A stretch of DNA of 64,000 nucleotides, from NCBI GenBank assembly GCA_026413885.1, contig JAOAKA010000001.1, positions 240,762 to 304,761 on the forward strand. The letters run 5' to 3'. Below, piece after piece: positions 1 to 9,105 of the stretch. Position 1 is the stretch's first letter; each line of letters starts with the position of its first letter. The notes below the pieces were generated by a model. That model was not told where the DNA came from. It saw nothing but the letters and a program-made list of their open reading frames with translations, and made no database searches. The position numbers and the translations under genes are program-made. The DNA comes from Sulfolobales archaeon (GTDB taxonomy: Archaea; Thermoproteota; Thermoprotei_A; Sulfolobales; NBVN01).

Positions 1-173
1 CCAATCAACTTGTATGAGTTTCTTATACTCGACATTAAATCTATTATGTGGTCACTATGTATGTGAGTGACTACTCTAGTTTTACCTGCGATATTTCTAT
101 GTCCATCTATAACTACTTCATCTGAAACAGATATCGCACCACTATCTTCAATATGTACACGACATTCGCTCAA
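1..173 (-). CDS. MBL-fold metallohydrolase, 5' part only
   Basis: This reading frame starts at TTG (position 173, minus strand) and runs off the left edge, so only the first 57 or so residues are present. It carries the HxHxDH metal motif of the metallo-beta-lactamase fold (THIHSDH, residues about 36-42), which binds two zinc ions. A GA-rich Shine-Dalgarno sequence (GAGAGGAG) lies about 10 bases before the TTG, and a TTTTAAAG box lies further upstream. In archaea such proteins are often RNA-processing nucleases, but the distinguishing C-terminal motifs are outside the window, so the substrate cannot be named. Confidence 0.75.
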   Translation of the reverse strand, partial: MSECRVHIEDSGAISVSDEVVIDGHRNIAGKTRVVTHIHSDHIIDLMSSIRNSYKLI

Positions 174-269
174 TACTTACCAACTCCTCTCCACTACACT
201 AGAGTCTGAACCTTTAAAACTCAAGATACCTACTAGCATTAATTAACTCTCTGTAAGTGTTCTACGAGT

Positions 270-857
270 CTACATCCAACTCCAACATGAAATTGATTCA
301 CAGTTTTCTAAAATCCACTTAGATAGAGCTTTAAACGCTAAAGCTCTATGAGATACCGTGTTTTTCTCTTCTAGACTCATTTCCGCGAAAGTTCTGCTGT
401 GGCCGTTGGGGATGAATATCGGGTCGAAACCAAAGCCTCCGAAACCTCTCGGTTCTTCAGATATTACTCCCTTAACTTCTCCACTAAAGAGCTTCACACC
501 GTTGAGTGTTGGAGCTGCTAGAGCTATTACTGACTTAAAGAAAGCTTCTCTATCTTTAATTCCATTCATAAGCTTCAGTATACCTGATATACCGATCGTT
601 TTATATACGTAACTAGATAACGCACCTGGAAACATATTTAAGTGTTTTATATATAATCCCGAATCTTCAACAATTACCGGTTTCTTCGTAATTATATACG
701 CTATAGCTACTGAGTAGAGAGCAATTTCTGTAAGACTCTCAGACTGTATTTCAACCTTAGGAATATCTATGGAGGCTAACTCGATCTGGTACGCCTTAGC
801 TAACTGACTTAACTCTCTTATCTTCCCCGGATTCCTGGAGATTAGGTATAGCTTCAT
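270..857 (-). CDS. XTP/dITP pyrophosphatase (HAM1/RdgB family)
   Basis: The protein hydrolyses non-canonical purine triphosphates (XTP, dITP, ITP) to monophosphates and pyrophosphate and so cleans the nucleotide pool. The 195 residues match the usual family length. The N-terminal phosphate loop (SRNPGK, residues 7-12), the EDSGL motif (64-68), GFGFDPIF (141-148) and the SHR motif (169-171) are all in place. ATG at 857 follows a GGTGG ribosome site. The last dozen residues, rich in Cys and Trp, extend past the conserved fold. The family assignment is firm; activity is inferred. Confidence 0.95.
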   Translation of the reverse strand: MKLYLISRNPGKIRELSQLAKAYQIELASIDIPKVEIQSESLTEIALYSVAIAYIITKKPVIVEDSGLYIKHLNMFPGALSSYVYKTIGISGILKLMNGIKDREAFFKSVIALAAPTLNGVKLFSGEVKGVISEEPRGFGGFGFDPIFIPNGHSRTFAEMSLEEKNTVSHRALAFKALSKWILENCESISCWSWM

Positions 858-1054
858 CTAAGTTCCACCAACATCTATAGTAAAGTCTAGCTCTTCAAGA
901 TAATGTTTTATTGCTGATTAAGTTATAAATACTCTGAGTATAATAAATGATACTGTATTTACTAACGCTGGTCACCGATTTTCTCGATGAATAGCACAGC
1001 TGTTTAAGTAAGAATGCTTTTAAGTATTGAAAACTACTCAAATGAGGGATATGA

Positions 1055-1357
1055 TTGGAGAAGAAGAAAGAGACTTCAGAATCTAACGAAGGCGATAGAG
1101 ACTTTAAGTTAGACTTAGACTTTAAGGTGGTTTATGAGGACCAGGAAGTGCTTGTAATTAGAGCACCTACAGAAGACGAACTTGTAGACATAATACTCAA
1201 ACTCCTGAATATCAAGCCGATGAACATTAAAGAGATACACCAATACCTCCCCGGAATTGCGAGTGAAGACAAAATCAGGAAGACTCTAACTAAACTAGTT
1301 AATGAAGGAAAGGTATACGTACTTGAAGACGGACGCTTTATAGTTGTTGGAAGATAA
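1055..1357 (+). CDS. Small winged-helix-like protein, unknown function
   Basis: The 100-residue protein has a charged N-terminus (residues 1-25), a short beta-rich stretch, and from about residue 50 a helix-turn-helix plus wing pattern ending in a beta hairpin. It starts at TTG with a GAGGG site six bases before. The next gene follows after 18 bases, so the two are probably co-transcribed. It may bind DNA or a protein partner; I do not recognise a specific family. Confidence 0.65.
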   Translation: MEKKKETSESNEGDRDFKLDLDFKVVYEDQEVLVIRAPTEDELVDIILKLLNIKPMNIKEIHQYLPGIASEDKIRKTLTKLVNEGKVYVLEDGRFIVVGR

Positions 1358-1375
1358 TCTATTTAGGTGTAGCCT

Positions 1376-1681
1376 TTGTCCGAACAACAATCACATTCAC
1401 AAAGTAGTGCTTCAAAGCAACTTACCGATAAGGCGAAATGGATTGAGAAAATTGTAAAATCAGCTAAGCAATCCTATAAGCTCTGTCCGTATTTCGATAA
1501 GAAAACGAACTCGTGCTTTGTTAAAATGATGAAATCTCAGAAAAAAGCTAAGTGTGATAGAGAGGGTAAGTTTGATACTTGCCCGGTGTTTGCTGAATTC
1601 ATTGGTGAACAATACGATAGATTAATTACTCTGCATAGAGTATTACCGCAAGACTTTAGAGATCTTCAACTCGCAATCTAG
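1376..1681 (+). CDS. Small four-cysteine protein, unknown function
   Basis: This 101-residue protein starts at TTG after a GGTG site and follows its neighbour closely. The middle holds four cysteines in two pairs (LCPYF and SCFVK, then KCDRE and TCPVF), which could bind zinc or an Fe-S cluster. The N-terminus is Ser/Gln-rich and probably disordered, and the rest is Lys-rich and helical. I do not recognise the family. The linkage to the winged-helix-like gene upstream suggests a nucleic-acid role, but that is inference. Confidence 0.6.
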   Translation: MSEQQSHSQSSASKQLTDKAKWIEKIVKSAKQSYKLCPYFDKKTNSCFVKMMKSQKKAKCDREGKFDTCPVFAEFIGEQYDRLITLHRVLPQDFRDLQLAI

Positions 1682-1800
1682 ACCTCCAAGATAGTCAACA
1701 CTAATTGCTGAAGACCTCCGCAAATGCATTCAATTTATAATCTTGAAAAACCTATGAGAGTTAGAGCCTACTTCGTGATGAAAAGAGGGTCTGGTGATTT

Positions 1801-2328
1801 ATGAACGCTGCTGGAAATGCTGATTCAGGCGGAAACACTTACTTACAGATCTTCTTAACTCTGATAGCCTGGCTATCTATATGTGCTTCAATACTGTCTA
1901 CAAACGTGCTTAGCCGCTACGGATATATTGAAGGTAGACTCCTGTATGATGCTGCCTCTATAAGTTCTTTCATAGTGTTTATAGGAATGTTCATAGCAGT
2001 GAGTATGTTTAAACTAAGAATTAGGACTGCGTTAATACTTTCTTCGATTCTACTGGCATTCACTTACTATGCTAGACTTCTATATGTGGCATCAAGTAGA
2101 AACTGTAGAGTGATTCTCTTACCATTATCTGCTATAGTAGAACTTGAAAATACAGATCTCGGGTCTCTATCTCTTGACTTAGGTCAACTAGGTCTCTATA
2201 CCTTCATATACCTCACTGCTAAGAGCTCTATAGAGAAGATTTATGTGAAGATGTGTTTAAAGCACATTAAGCTTCTTTGCTTAGTGAAAAAGTGGTGGAG
2301 TAGTATCTTCTTGAGGAAATCGCCGTAG
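1801..2328 (+). CDS. Small polytopic membrane protein, unknown
   Basis: The 175-residue protein has about four hydrophobic segments (near residues 15-35, 50-75, 80-100 and 125-145) and a basic cytoplasmic tail, so it is an integral membrane protein. ATG is preceded by GGTGAT, and a TTTATAAT box lies about 60 bases upstream. It contains no catalytic motif I recognise. It stands between the small Cys protein and a PfkB kinase with gaps on both sides, so context gives no function. Confidence 0.6.
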   Translation: MNAAGNADSGGNTYLQIFLTLIAWLSICASILSTNVLSRYGYIEGRLLYDAASISSFIVFIGMFIAVSMFKLRIRTALILSSILLAFTYYARLLYVASSRNCRVILLPLSAIVELENTDLGSLSLDLGQLGLYTFIYLTAKSSIEKIYVKMCLKHIKLLCLVKKWWSSIFLRKSP

Positions 2329-2396
2329 ATTTTCCACTAGGGCAACCTTAAACTTATAGTTTTCATATAGTTAAGTCTACTATACAGAGGGACCTA

Positions 2397-3275
2397 ATGC
2401 TAGCAGTAGTAGCAGCATCTACACTAGATTACGTAGTGGAGCAACCTCAACTAGGGGGACCAGCTTATTACATAGGTATGGCTGCTCTACACATCAATTC
2501 ACAAACTCTCTTAGTTACAACGAAGTCCTCCGTATCAGACTTTCTAAAAAGACGTAGCGACTTTCTGAACGTATTGAGCATAGTGGAAGTAGGTGACGGA
2601 GAAACCATTTTTAAGATAGATATTCTAGGCGATAACAGAAGTCTTAAACTAATAAAGCAATCAAAAATTGAGGTAAGACAGGCTCTAGAAGTAGTGAAGA
2701 AATGCAGCGCTGTTGTTGTTTCAACTACTTACAGCGAACTAAATCTCGAAGAACTATCTGAATTAGCTAGAGAACGTATTGTAGTAGTAGATATTCAGGG
2801 ATTCATTAGAAAAGCAGTAAGAAACGGTGGTGTAGTTCACGATACGCAGAGAGTTTTCAAGTTAGGAAGGCATCTTAGAACATCTAAGCGAGCTATTTTG
2901 AGAGGAGAGAGGTCGGAATTCCCAGTGGAGTGCTGGGCTGATCCCCTGAGGTGTTCAGAAGAGCTTAAAGCAGACATAGTTATAACTAGCGGAAGAGAGC
3001 CTTTTAAAGTAGTATCTTACAGCACTAAGTGTTTCTATGAGGTCGAGCCTCTGCAAGGCATCTACGGAGAGTCCATCGGATTGGGGGATGTCTTCACAGA
3101 GGTACTAGCTCACTACTTAATTAATGAAAACTTAGAATTTCTAGAAGCTGCCGCAATCGCGTCTATAGCAGCATCTTTAAAGCTGAGAAATAGATATCCC
3201 TGGTTTACTATTCACGAACTCGAAATTTTAAAAGATAAAATACAGGTGCTGCGAGAGGTCTGTGACTCACGGTAA
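2397..3275 (+). CDS. PfkB-family (ribokinase-like) carbohydrate or nucleoside kinase
   Basis: The 292-residue protein has the ribokinase fold: an N-terminal GGPAYY substrate motif (residues 20-25), a central DIQGF strand, and near the C-terminus GLGDVF, which stands for the GxGD anion-hole motif holding the catalytic Asp. It should phosphorylate a sugar, nucleoside or related alcohol with ATP. The substrate is unclear because the lid region is diverged, and the usual GAGD is GLGD here. The ATG follows a GAGGG site. Neighbouring genes do not point to a pathway. Confidence 0.8.
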   Translation: MLAVVAASTLDYVVEQPQLGGPAYYIGMAALHINSQTLLVTTKSSVSDFLKRRSDFLNVLSIVEVGDGETIFKIDILGDNRSLKLIKQSKIEVRQALEVVKKCSAVVVSTTYSELNLEELSELARERIVVVDIQGFIRKAVRNGGVVHDTQRVFKLGRHLRTSKRAILRGERSEFPVECWADPLRCSEELKADIVITSGREPFKVVSYSTKCFYEVEPLQGIYGESIGLGDVFTEVLAHYLINENLEFLEAAAIASIAASLKLRNRYPWFTIHELEILKDKIQVLREVCDSR

Positions 3276-3330
3276 AAGGTGGAGAAAAGTAAATATTTAA
3301 AAGGTGAATCACTATTTGGCTTGAGCTACT

Positions 3331-4317
3331 GTGCCGGTTCATCGAAGTATAATATTTAGAGTGCCTCACGGTCTAGAGAGCGTGTACGAAGTAGTATCGA
3401 TACCCGGAGACTTCTTTTCTCTACTTCCCATTGAGATAAAGCTTAAGTCTTTCAGGGGCAGTGACGTAGTCGTATATATAAACGCCTTTGGAATAAGAGG
3501 TGATGTTGTCTTTAGTTTCGTAGTTTCTAAGGGAACAAATAGAGCTATTGTTGAGAGTAGTTTAATCGGCGAACTAGTAATGGGATTCTTTAGGCCTCCC
3601 CGTATGGACTTAAGTTTTAGACTCGTTGCTACGAGAGCTGATGGAGAGACTGAAATCTCGTTTGAACTCTATGTTAGAGCAGGTTCTTTCAAAGAGAGAA
3701 TCTCTGGAATAACTGCTGAAACTGAGAGATTCATATCGAGAATTCCTGAAAACATTACTGAAGCTTTAAAACGGGCTGTTGTAAAACCCGCAGCAGAAGC
3801 GAAACACGGAGTAGCTGTAGTTCCAAAGCCACCTACAGCTCCAGTAGTTAGTGAGGGAGCAACACCAGTAGGAGTGGAGGAAAAAGAGGAAAAACCTGAA
3901 GTAGCACCAGCTACGGCAACTCCTAAGCCACCGGTAGAAGCCGTAAAACCCGTGGGCAGAGGCGTTTCAGATACTTACTTAAGCATTCTCGAAGACCCAA
4001 TAGCAGTGTATAGGTTAACTATAGGAGGAAAGTCCGTATCTACATTAAGAATGAAGTACTCAGATATTCTAATCAACACTTTATTCGATATAAGCACTAA
4101 AAATGATTCCCCGATTTACGTAGTCCTCAGAAGCGAAAAACAAACAGCAAGATTGATAGTGATCAAAAGTGAAATACTCGGTGTCGTGGTAGAGTATGAA
4201 AACAACATCATCAAGGGAGATAAAGCTCTCGAACTCCTGGAGAAAAGTGGAGAAGAGTTTCTCTGTGCGATATTTACAGTAAGTAAAGAACTCCTAGACT
4301 CACTAAAACAATCTTAA
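3331..4317 (+). CDS. Two-domain protein with Pro/Ala-rich linker, unknown
   Basis: The 328-residue protein starts at GTG. Residues 1-145 form a mixed beta-alpha domain with a START/SRPBCC-like flavour (a first strand, then a short helix, then several long strands). Residues about 150-212 are a Pro-, Ala-, Val- and Glu-rich linker. Residues 213-328 form a second alpha/beta domain. There are no transmembrane segments or signal peptide, so it is probably cytoplasmic. The linker suggests two modules that move independently. I do not recognise the family and the SRPBCC comparison is weak. Confidence 0.6.
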   Translation: MPVHRSIIFRVPHGLESVYEVVSIPGDFFSLLPIEIKLKSFRGSDVVVYINAFGIRGDVVFSFVVSKGTNRAIVESSLIGELVMGFFRPPRMDLSFRLVATRADGETEISFELYVRAGSFKERISGITAETERFISRIPENITEALKRAVVKPAAEAKHGVAVVPKPPTAPVVSEGATPVGVEEKEEKPEVAPATATPKPPVEAVKPVGRGVSDTYLSILEDPIAVYRLTIGGKSVSTLRMKYSDILINTLFDISTKNDSPIYVVLRSEKQTARLIVIKSEILGVVVEYENNIIKGDKALELLEKSGEEFLCAIFTVSKELLDSLKQS

Positions 4318-4594
4318 CGCCGCAGCAAGCTAGTGATATAAGTGTACTCTACTATCTTGTTACATAAATACTATTGTTCTTATTTGAGATGCAAATAATG
4401 CGGTCAGTGAGCGACAGAATTACACATCACGCGTAGTCCTCCGCAAATCAACTGAAGGTTAAACCTGCCGTCTAATATCTACTAGAGTAGACCCGCTATT
4501 CAAAAGAACTTCAGAAACTGGAAACTAGAATAGTGTTAGAATAATCTTTCAGAAGGCATAAAATCATGGCTAAAATAAAGATCGGGTGACTCAC

Positions 4595-5149
4595 ATGAGT
4601 GAATACGCTGTTCTTGTTATAGACATGCTCTACGACTTTATCTATGGAAAAATCAAGTGTCAGCCCTGCGCTGAAATTATCGGTAAAGTACGGGAAGTCG
4701 TTCAAGTAGCTAGATCTACAGGTATTTCAGTAGTCTATGTAAACGATTCTCACTACCCTACAGACCCTGAGATAAAGGTCTGGGGAGAACACGCAATGAA
4801 AGGAGAAGAAGCATCTAAAGTCGTAGATGAACTTAAACCACTAGATCGAGACTATGTTCTAGAGAAGAGAACCTATTCGGCGTTTTTTGAAACTGGGCTA
4901 GACCTCCTGCTAAGAGGACTCGGTGTTAAAACTATTGTAGTCACTGGAATACATACACATATTTGCGTAAAACATACAGTGGCTGACGCCTTCTTTAGAG
5001 GTTACAGCATCATAGTGCTGCGAGATGCTACAGCTACATTTAATCCTAGAGACCACGAAGAAGCTTTAAACTATATGAAAACTATGTATGGAGCAAAAAT
5101 AATGACATTAGATGAACTCTTCCGCTTATGGACTCTGAAACAGATCTAA
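4595..5149 (+). CDS. Isochorismatase-fold cysteine hydrolase (nicotinamidase-like)
   Basis: The protein belongs to the isochorismatase/nicotinamidase superfamily. Counting from ATG 4595, the catalytic triad is D10, K91 and C124. A possible metal site is D51, H53 and H67, as in PncA, so nicotinamide deamidation in NAD salvage is plausible, though related amidases share the fold. I prefer ATG 4595 because GGGTGA lies five bases before it. A GTG at 4586 is the alternative, and a TATA-like box near 4557-4563 sits about 26 bases before that GTG, so a leaderless start there cannot be excluded. Confidence 0.88.
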   Translation: MSEYAVLVIDMLYDFIYGKIKCQPCAEIIGKVREVVQVARSTGISVVYVNDSHYPTDPEIKVWGEHAMKGEEASKVVDELKPLDRDYVLEKRTYSAFFETGLDLLLRGLGVKTIVVTGIHTHICVKHTVADAFFRGYSIIVLRDATATFNPRDHEEALNYMKTMYGAKIMTLDELFRLWTLKQI

Positions 5150-5223
5150 AACACACTACCCTAGGAGCAAGCTGTAGACCTCGAGTAGAGTTCAAATACT
5201 TTTAAATATTTCTCAGCCTGATT

Positions 5224-7917
5224 TCACGAACTAGGAATGCATGAGCTGGGAAGTGACCGGCTTGAGGTATTTCTCTCTGATATTCTTTTAAGAACTTCTT
5301 CGTAAAGCTTTAAGAGCATCTTCCTTCTATCTTCCATAAGCACTACATCGCTATAGCCATGTGTGACTATTGAGTGTGCGAAAGGTGATGGTGGTCCATC
5401 AACTTTCACTACCTTCACCACGATGTCGTCCATCTCTATGGAGTTTAAAACTCTCTCAGCGTTTTCGACGTCCATAACGTCTTCCATAACTTCTCTATAT
5501 GCTTCTTCTAGAATTGGAAAACCTTCTATAGTTTCTACAATCTTTTTAAGGGTCTCAGCGTTTATCTGTCTCCTATTAATACTAGTTTCCTCACCTCTAT
5601 AGTTTCTAAGTAGAGCTAGAGCTCTCTCAGCACAGTGTCTAAACCTTCTCTTCAATATCTCCGATCTTCTTAAAGCTTTCTTAAGTAACTCTCTAAGTTG
5701 ATGAGACTTTAAGTTATTTAAGACCTTAAGAACAACTTCATCAAAACTTCCGCTATTTAGTGATGGAATTGTTAACATGAAGCCGTTATCAGTTACGGTA
5801 ACTCTGACATTAACGTTAACAGTATCGCTAATGAATAGAGCTAGAGCTCTTGCTAGAGCGTCGTTAACTCTTCTTCCAAGTAGAGTGTGGAACACTAGGT
5901 TGTCGGTATCGGATGTTTCATCGCGCCATATTTCGACTAACACAACTCGGTCGTCAGGCACTACTTCGATATACTTCTTCTGCTCGTAGACGTAGTCCAC
6001 TACGTATTTCGCAATACGTTCATCTACACTGTAGCTTGCTGAAACATTACGTATAGACTCTTTTAAGCCTACCTCATCTATCAAGCGAGAAACATATCCA
6101 CGAAATCTAGCTATCTCTAGTGCTGAATCAAAGGATAGTGGAAGCATTTCTGAAAACCAGCTAGGAACTGTAGGTCTCTGATGCTCTACTTTTCGCACAA
6201 TTGCTCTCATAGCACTAGATTTCACAAACTGAAAAGTCCTACCTCCAAGCACGAAGACATCTCCCGGCTCTAAGTATTCAGCAAACTCTTCTTCTAGATC
6301 ACCAACGTAACGTCCATCCTCAGTGAATACCTTAATCTTAGCTTCATCAGGTATAGCACCGGAATTTAGATAGTATATTGCTCTCACACCTCTCTTCTTA
6401 CCGAAAGCCTTCTCGTCTTCGTAGTACCTTATCTTAGAGTAGGTTCTCGTAGTGGATAGGAGGTCTTCGTGTTTTCCAGATAGGTAGTCTATAACTCGCA
6501 TAAACTCACTCCACGTAAGACCGTAGTAGTTGTAAGATCTTCTAACTACTTCATAAGCTTCCTCGAGCTTCCACTTTCTCTCTAGAGACATACCGACGAT
6601 GTGTTGAGCTAGAATATCTAGAGGTTTTCTAGGTATTTTAACTCTATCGAGTTTTCTCTCTCTAGCTAATTTAGCTAGAACTATTACTTCAACAAGATCG
6701 TCTCTATCTACAGCTAACACGTACCCCCTGCTAACATCGTCAACACTGTGTCCAGACCTCCCAACTCTCTGAATTAGTCGTGTCGTACTTTTTGGGGAAC
6801 TAAGTAGGACTACAGCATCAATATAGCCTATATCTATTCCTAGCTCTAGAGATGTCGAACTTACGATAGCTCTTAAATCACCATTCTTAAGCTTGTCTTC
6901 TATATCTAGCCTAAGCTCTCTACTAAGTGAGCTATGGTGTGCTTCTACTTCATCTGCATCTAGTACTCCCTCTTTCTCGAGTATCCTTCTTAACTTAAAC
7001 ACTACTCTCTCAGTAGAACTCCTAGTGTTTGTAAATACGAGTGTAGTTCTATGGCGGAGAACTATATTCTTCAGTTCTTGATATATAGCTTCATTTACGA
7101 CATCGGCTGGATCTTTTATTATATCGACTTTGGGGCACATCACATCAATCTCCATAGGTTTGAGGAATCTCGCATCGACAACTACACATTGTCTAGGCTC
7201 TAAATCCGACCTATAGCCGACTAAAAACTGCGCAATTGTTTCAAGAGGTGCTATAGTAGCACTCAAACCTACTCTCTGAAGTTCCCATGGAACTAGCTCT
7301 TCAAGTCTTTCAAGAGTTAGCGATAGATGTGCTCCCCTCTTACTCGACGCTAACTCATGAACTTCGTCTACGATGACCCACCTAACTCCTGAGAGCTTTT
7401 CTCTAAACTTGGGTGCTACTAGAGCTATTGCGAGAGACTCTGGAGTGGTTACTAGTATATGAGGAGGTTCTCTCAACATCTTCTGTTTTTCACTTGGTAG
7501 AGTATCGCTAGTTCTCACCTTAATCCTGAGTTCCGGAAGCTCCACTCCCATCTTTAAGGCTGTCTCACGTATTCCATCTAAAGGCTTCTTTAAGTTCTTA
7601 GCTACGTCGTTATTGAGAGCTCTAAGTGGGGAAACATATATAGCGTACACTTGGTCTTGAAGTTGTTTTAGCTCGCCTAGTCTATATAGCTCGTCTACTA
7701 TAGGTAGAAAAGCAGCGAGAGTCTTACCAGTACCTGTCGGACTAGAGATTAAGACGTTGTAGCCCTGCTTAATGTGTGGTATGGCCATGAGTTGGGATGG
7801 AGTAAATTTCGTGAATGAATTCTTAAACCACGCCGTAGTGTAATCTCTAAGTAAGCTTAGTACTACATCTTCCCTAGGTGCTTCAGTCACTATCTTAACT
7901 GTGACACACCTCTCCAA
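5224..7917 (-). CDS. Lhr-type DEAD/DEVH helicase
   Basis: This is a superfamily 2 ATP-dependent 3'-5' helicase of the Lhr family, linked to DNA repair and replication restart in archaea. The 897 residues contain Walker A TGTGKT (61-66), the Walker B DEVH box (184-187), the SAT motif near 220, the second RecA domain with the QRVGRSGH arginine-finger motif, then the Lhr winged helix and C-terminal domain. It begins at TTG 7917; a GATTTAAAG box at 7938-7946 lies about 25 bases upstream, so the mRNA is probably leaderless. It ends the minus-strand block that starts with the TtuA-like gene. Confidence 0.95.
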   Translation of the reverse strand: MERCVTVKIVTEAPREDVVLSLLRDYTTAWFKNSFTKFTPSQLMAIPHIKQGYNVLISSPTGTGKTLAAFLPIVDELYRLGELKQLQDQVYAIYVSPLRALNNDVAKNLKKPLDGIRETALKMGVELPELRIKVRTSDTLPSEKQKMLREPPHILVTTPESLAIALVAPKFREKLSGVRWVIVDEVHELASSKRGAHLSLTLERLEELVPWELQRVGLSATIAPLETIAQFLVGYRSDLEPRQCVVVDARFLKPMEIDVMCPKVDIIKDPADVVNEAIYQELKNIVLRHRTTLVFTNTRSSTERVVFKLRRILEKEGVLDADEVEAHHSSLSRELRLDIEDKLKNGDLRAIVSSTSLELGIDIGYIDAVVLLSSPKSTTRLIQRVGRSGHSVDDVSRGYVLAVDRDDLVEVIVLAKLARERKLDRVKIPRKPLDILAQHIVGMSLERKWKLEEAYEVVRRSYNYYGLTWSEFMRVIDYLSGKHEDLLSTTRTYSKIRYYEDEKAFGKKRGVRAIYYLNSGAIPDEAKIKVFTEDGRYVGDLEEEFAEYLEPGDVFVLGGRTFQFVKSSAMRAIVRKVEHQRPTVPSWFSEMLPLSFDSALEIARFRGYVSRLIDEVGLKESIRNVSASYSVDERIAKYVVDYVYEQKKYIEVVPDDRVVLVEIWRDETSDTDNLVFHTLLGRRVNDALARALALFISDTVNVNVRVTVTDNGFMLTIPSLNSGSFDEVVLKVLNNLKSHQLRELLKKALRRSEILKRRFRHCAERALALLRNYRGEETSINRRQINAETLKKIVETIEGFPILEEAYREVMEDVMDVENAERVLNSIEMDDIVVKVVKVDGPPSPFAHSIVTHGYSDVVLMEDRRKMLLKLYEEVLKRISERNTSSRSLPSSCIPSS

Positions 7918-8012
7918 GTATCACCTAAGAAGAGGGTGATTTAAAGAGAAACAGCATCGAACTACCAACCCTATAGTTGTAGATTTCGATGCTAAAGCAG
8001 CTTCTTGATTAC

Positions 8013-8267
8013 CTAGATTCTCTTCGAAGTAGCTTCTCTCTTTTTTTCAAGTACTGCTTCTAGCTCTCTAGCTAGTCTAATTGATTCGCTAATAACTTCC
8101 TTAGACCCTCTATCAATAAGCATTTTATAGAATCTAGCAGCGCACTTGCTGCTGTGAAACACTATTTCGCTATCTTCAACTTTAAGTATCACACCCTGCC
8201 CTTTAGGAAACACTCTACCACATACTATACATATGTAGCGATCTAGGTGTTTCAAATCCATACCCAA
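8013..8267 (-). CDS. TRASH/L24e-like zinc-binding protein
   Basis: The 84-residue protein has a zinc ribbon of the L24e/TRASH type: CIVC in the first half and HSSKC in the second, giving C-x2-C...H-x3-C in place of the four cysteines of ribosomal L24e. The helical C-terminal tail is basic. It may be an L24e paralogue or a metal-sensing or ribosome-associated factor. It lies between eS1 and the Lhr helicase on the same strand. A TATA box near 8286-8292 implies a leaderless start at ATG 8267 or the in-frame ATG at 8261. Confidence 0.75.
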   Translation of the reverse strand: MGMDLKHLDRYICIVCGRVFPKGQGVILKVEDSEIVFHSSKCAARFYKMLIDRGSKEVISESIRLARELEAVLEKKREATSKRI

Positions 8268-8307
8268 TCAGTATCTCTAAGGCACTATAAATCTAGTTTT
8301 AGACAGC

Positions 8308-8398
8308 GTACTCTCAAACTTCGGGTAACCCTACCTAGAATAAAACTAGGAATATGGCTGTTAAAACTCTAGCCAGTGTTAATAGTTTTGAGAGTATC
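8308..8398. ncRNA. Cloverleaf-like structured element, candidate RNA
   Basis: The stretch between eS1 and the TRASH gene folds into a closing stem of ten uninterrupted pairs (8309-8318 with 8387-8396) around three hairpins: GGG/CCC (323-325 with 329-331), CCTAG/CTAGG with a seven-base loop (334-338 with 346-350), and TGGCT/AGCCA (355-359 with 371-375), numbers being offsets from 8000. It resembles a tRNA cloverleaf but lacks the T-loop sequence and U33. On the plus strand a TATAAAT box (8286-8292) lies about 25 bases before the outer stem. It could be a small RNA or a processing or termination structure. Confidence 0.4.
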
Positions 8399-8451
8399 TA
8401 AGCTCTGAAAATTAAGAGAATTAGTTAGTTGAGTTATAGTGATGGATCATG

Positions 8452-9072
8452 TTAAGTGGGTTTTCTAGCAATAATTACTGCTGGTATTAAACCAGTCTGT
8501 GTTGGAACCGCTAGTAGTTTAGACTTATAGATTTCTGCCTTTCTAACTGGGTATATCTTCTTAGCACGTGTCATTAAGTCTACAGCCATATTGCCGAAGA
8601 TCATGGCTTTAACGAATTCGTCGAACGTATTTTTCTGAGCCCACTCATTAATGGTTTGAAATACTATCTTTCTAATAGCTCTCCTATGACTGGTATTACA
8701 GTTGTAAGCAGTTAGCACTAATCCGGTGACTCTTAAGATATATCCATCGCTAGTAGTAACATCAGTAATACCGACAATCTTAGAAGACTTTCTCCTCGTT
8801 ATAGACTTAACGTAGTCTCTCGATAGTTCGTGTCCCTTGAACCTGGTGTAAGTGTTTTCTTCATCATATTTGTAGACTTGGAAGTAGAGGTGTATGTAGT
8901 GTTTAGTGAAATCCCCAGTTAGATCGAAGAGTGTTGTTTCTATAACTCTCCCCATAAGCTTCCAGCCTTCATCAGCTGGAATACTGCCGATCGGTATACC
9001 CCCAAATACCTCTGGGGCTAGAATCGAGTACCACTTCTTTGTTTTCCACTTTGTCTTTACTGCTGACGACAC
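8452..9072 (-). CDS. rps3ae: Ribosomal protein eS1 (S3Ae)
   Basis: This is the small-subunit ribosomal protein eS1, at 206 residues close to the usual archaeal length. The N-terminal KTKKWYSILAP motif, the GDFTKHYIHLYFQV strand and the HRRAIRKIV segment are typical. It sits at the rRNA 3' end side of the 30S platform in archaea. It follows Pcc1 by 33 bases on the same strand, so the two are probably co-transcribed, as translation genes often are. Confidence 0.97.
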   Translation of the reverse strand: MSSAVKTKWKTKKWYSILAPEVFGGIPIGSIPADEGWKLMGRVIETTLFDLTGDFTKHYIHLYFQVYKYDEENTYTRFKGHELSRDYVKSITRRKSSKIVGITDVTTSDGYILRVTGLVLTAYNCNTSHRRAIRKIVFQTINEWAQKNTFDEFVKAMIFGNMAVDLMTRAKKIYPVRKAEIYKSKLLAVPTQTGLIPAVIIARKPT

Positions 9073-9105
9073 ACTCTCTCCTTAACGCTTAAAGTAGGTT
9101 AAGAC

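Noticed and set aside
1768-1840. C/D box sRNA near the start of the 1801 membrane gene
   Set aside because: GTGATGA and a later CTGA are present, but D' is CTGG, the spacers are 9 and 14 bases, and most of it is coding.
4380-4450. C/D box sRNA on the minus strand in the gap before the isochorismatase gene
   Set aside because: GTGATGT and CTGA are present, but the 16-base spacer has no second pair of boxes and no target was recognised.
8308-8398. Degenerate tRNA gene
   Set aside because: There is no T-loop TTC motif, no U33 and the arms are of the wrong length, so only the cloverleaf shape is shared.
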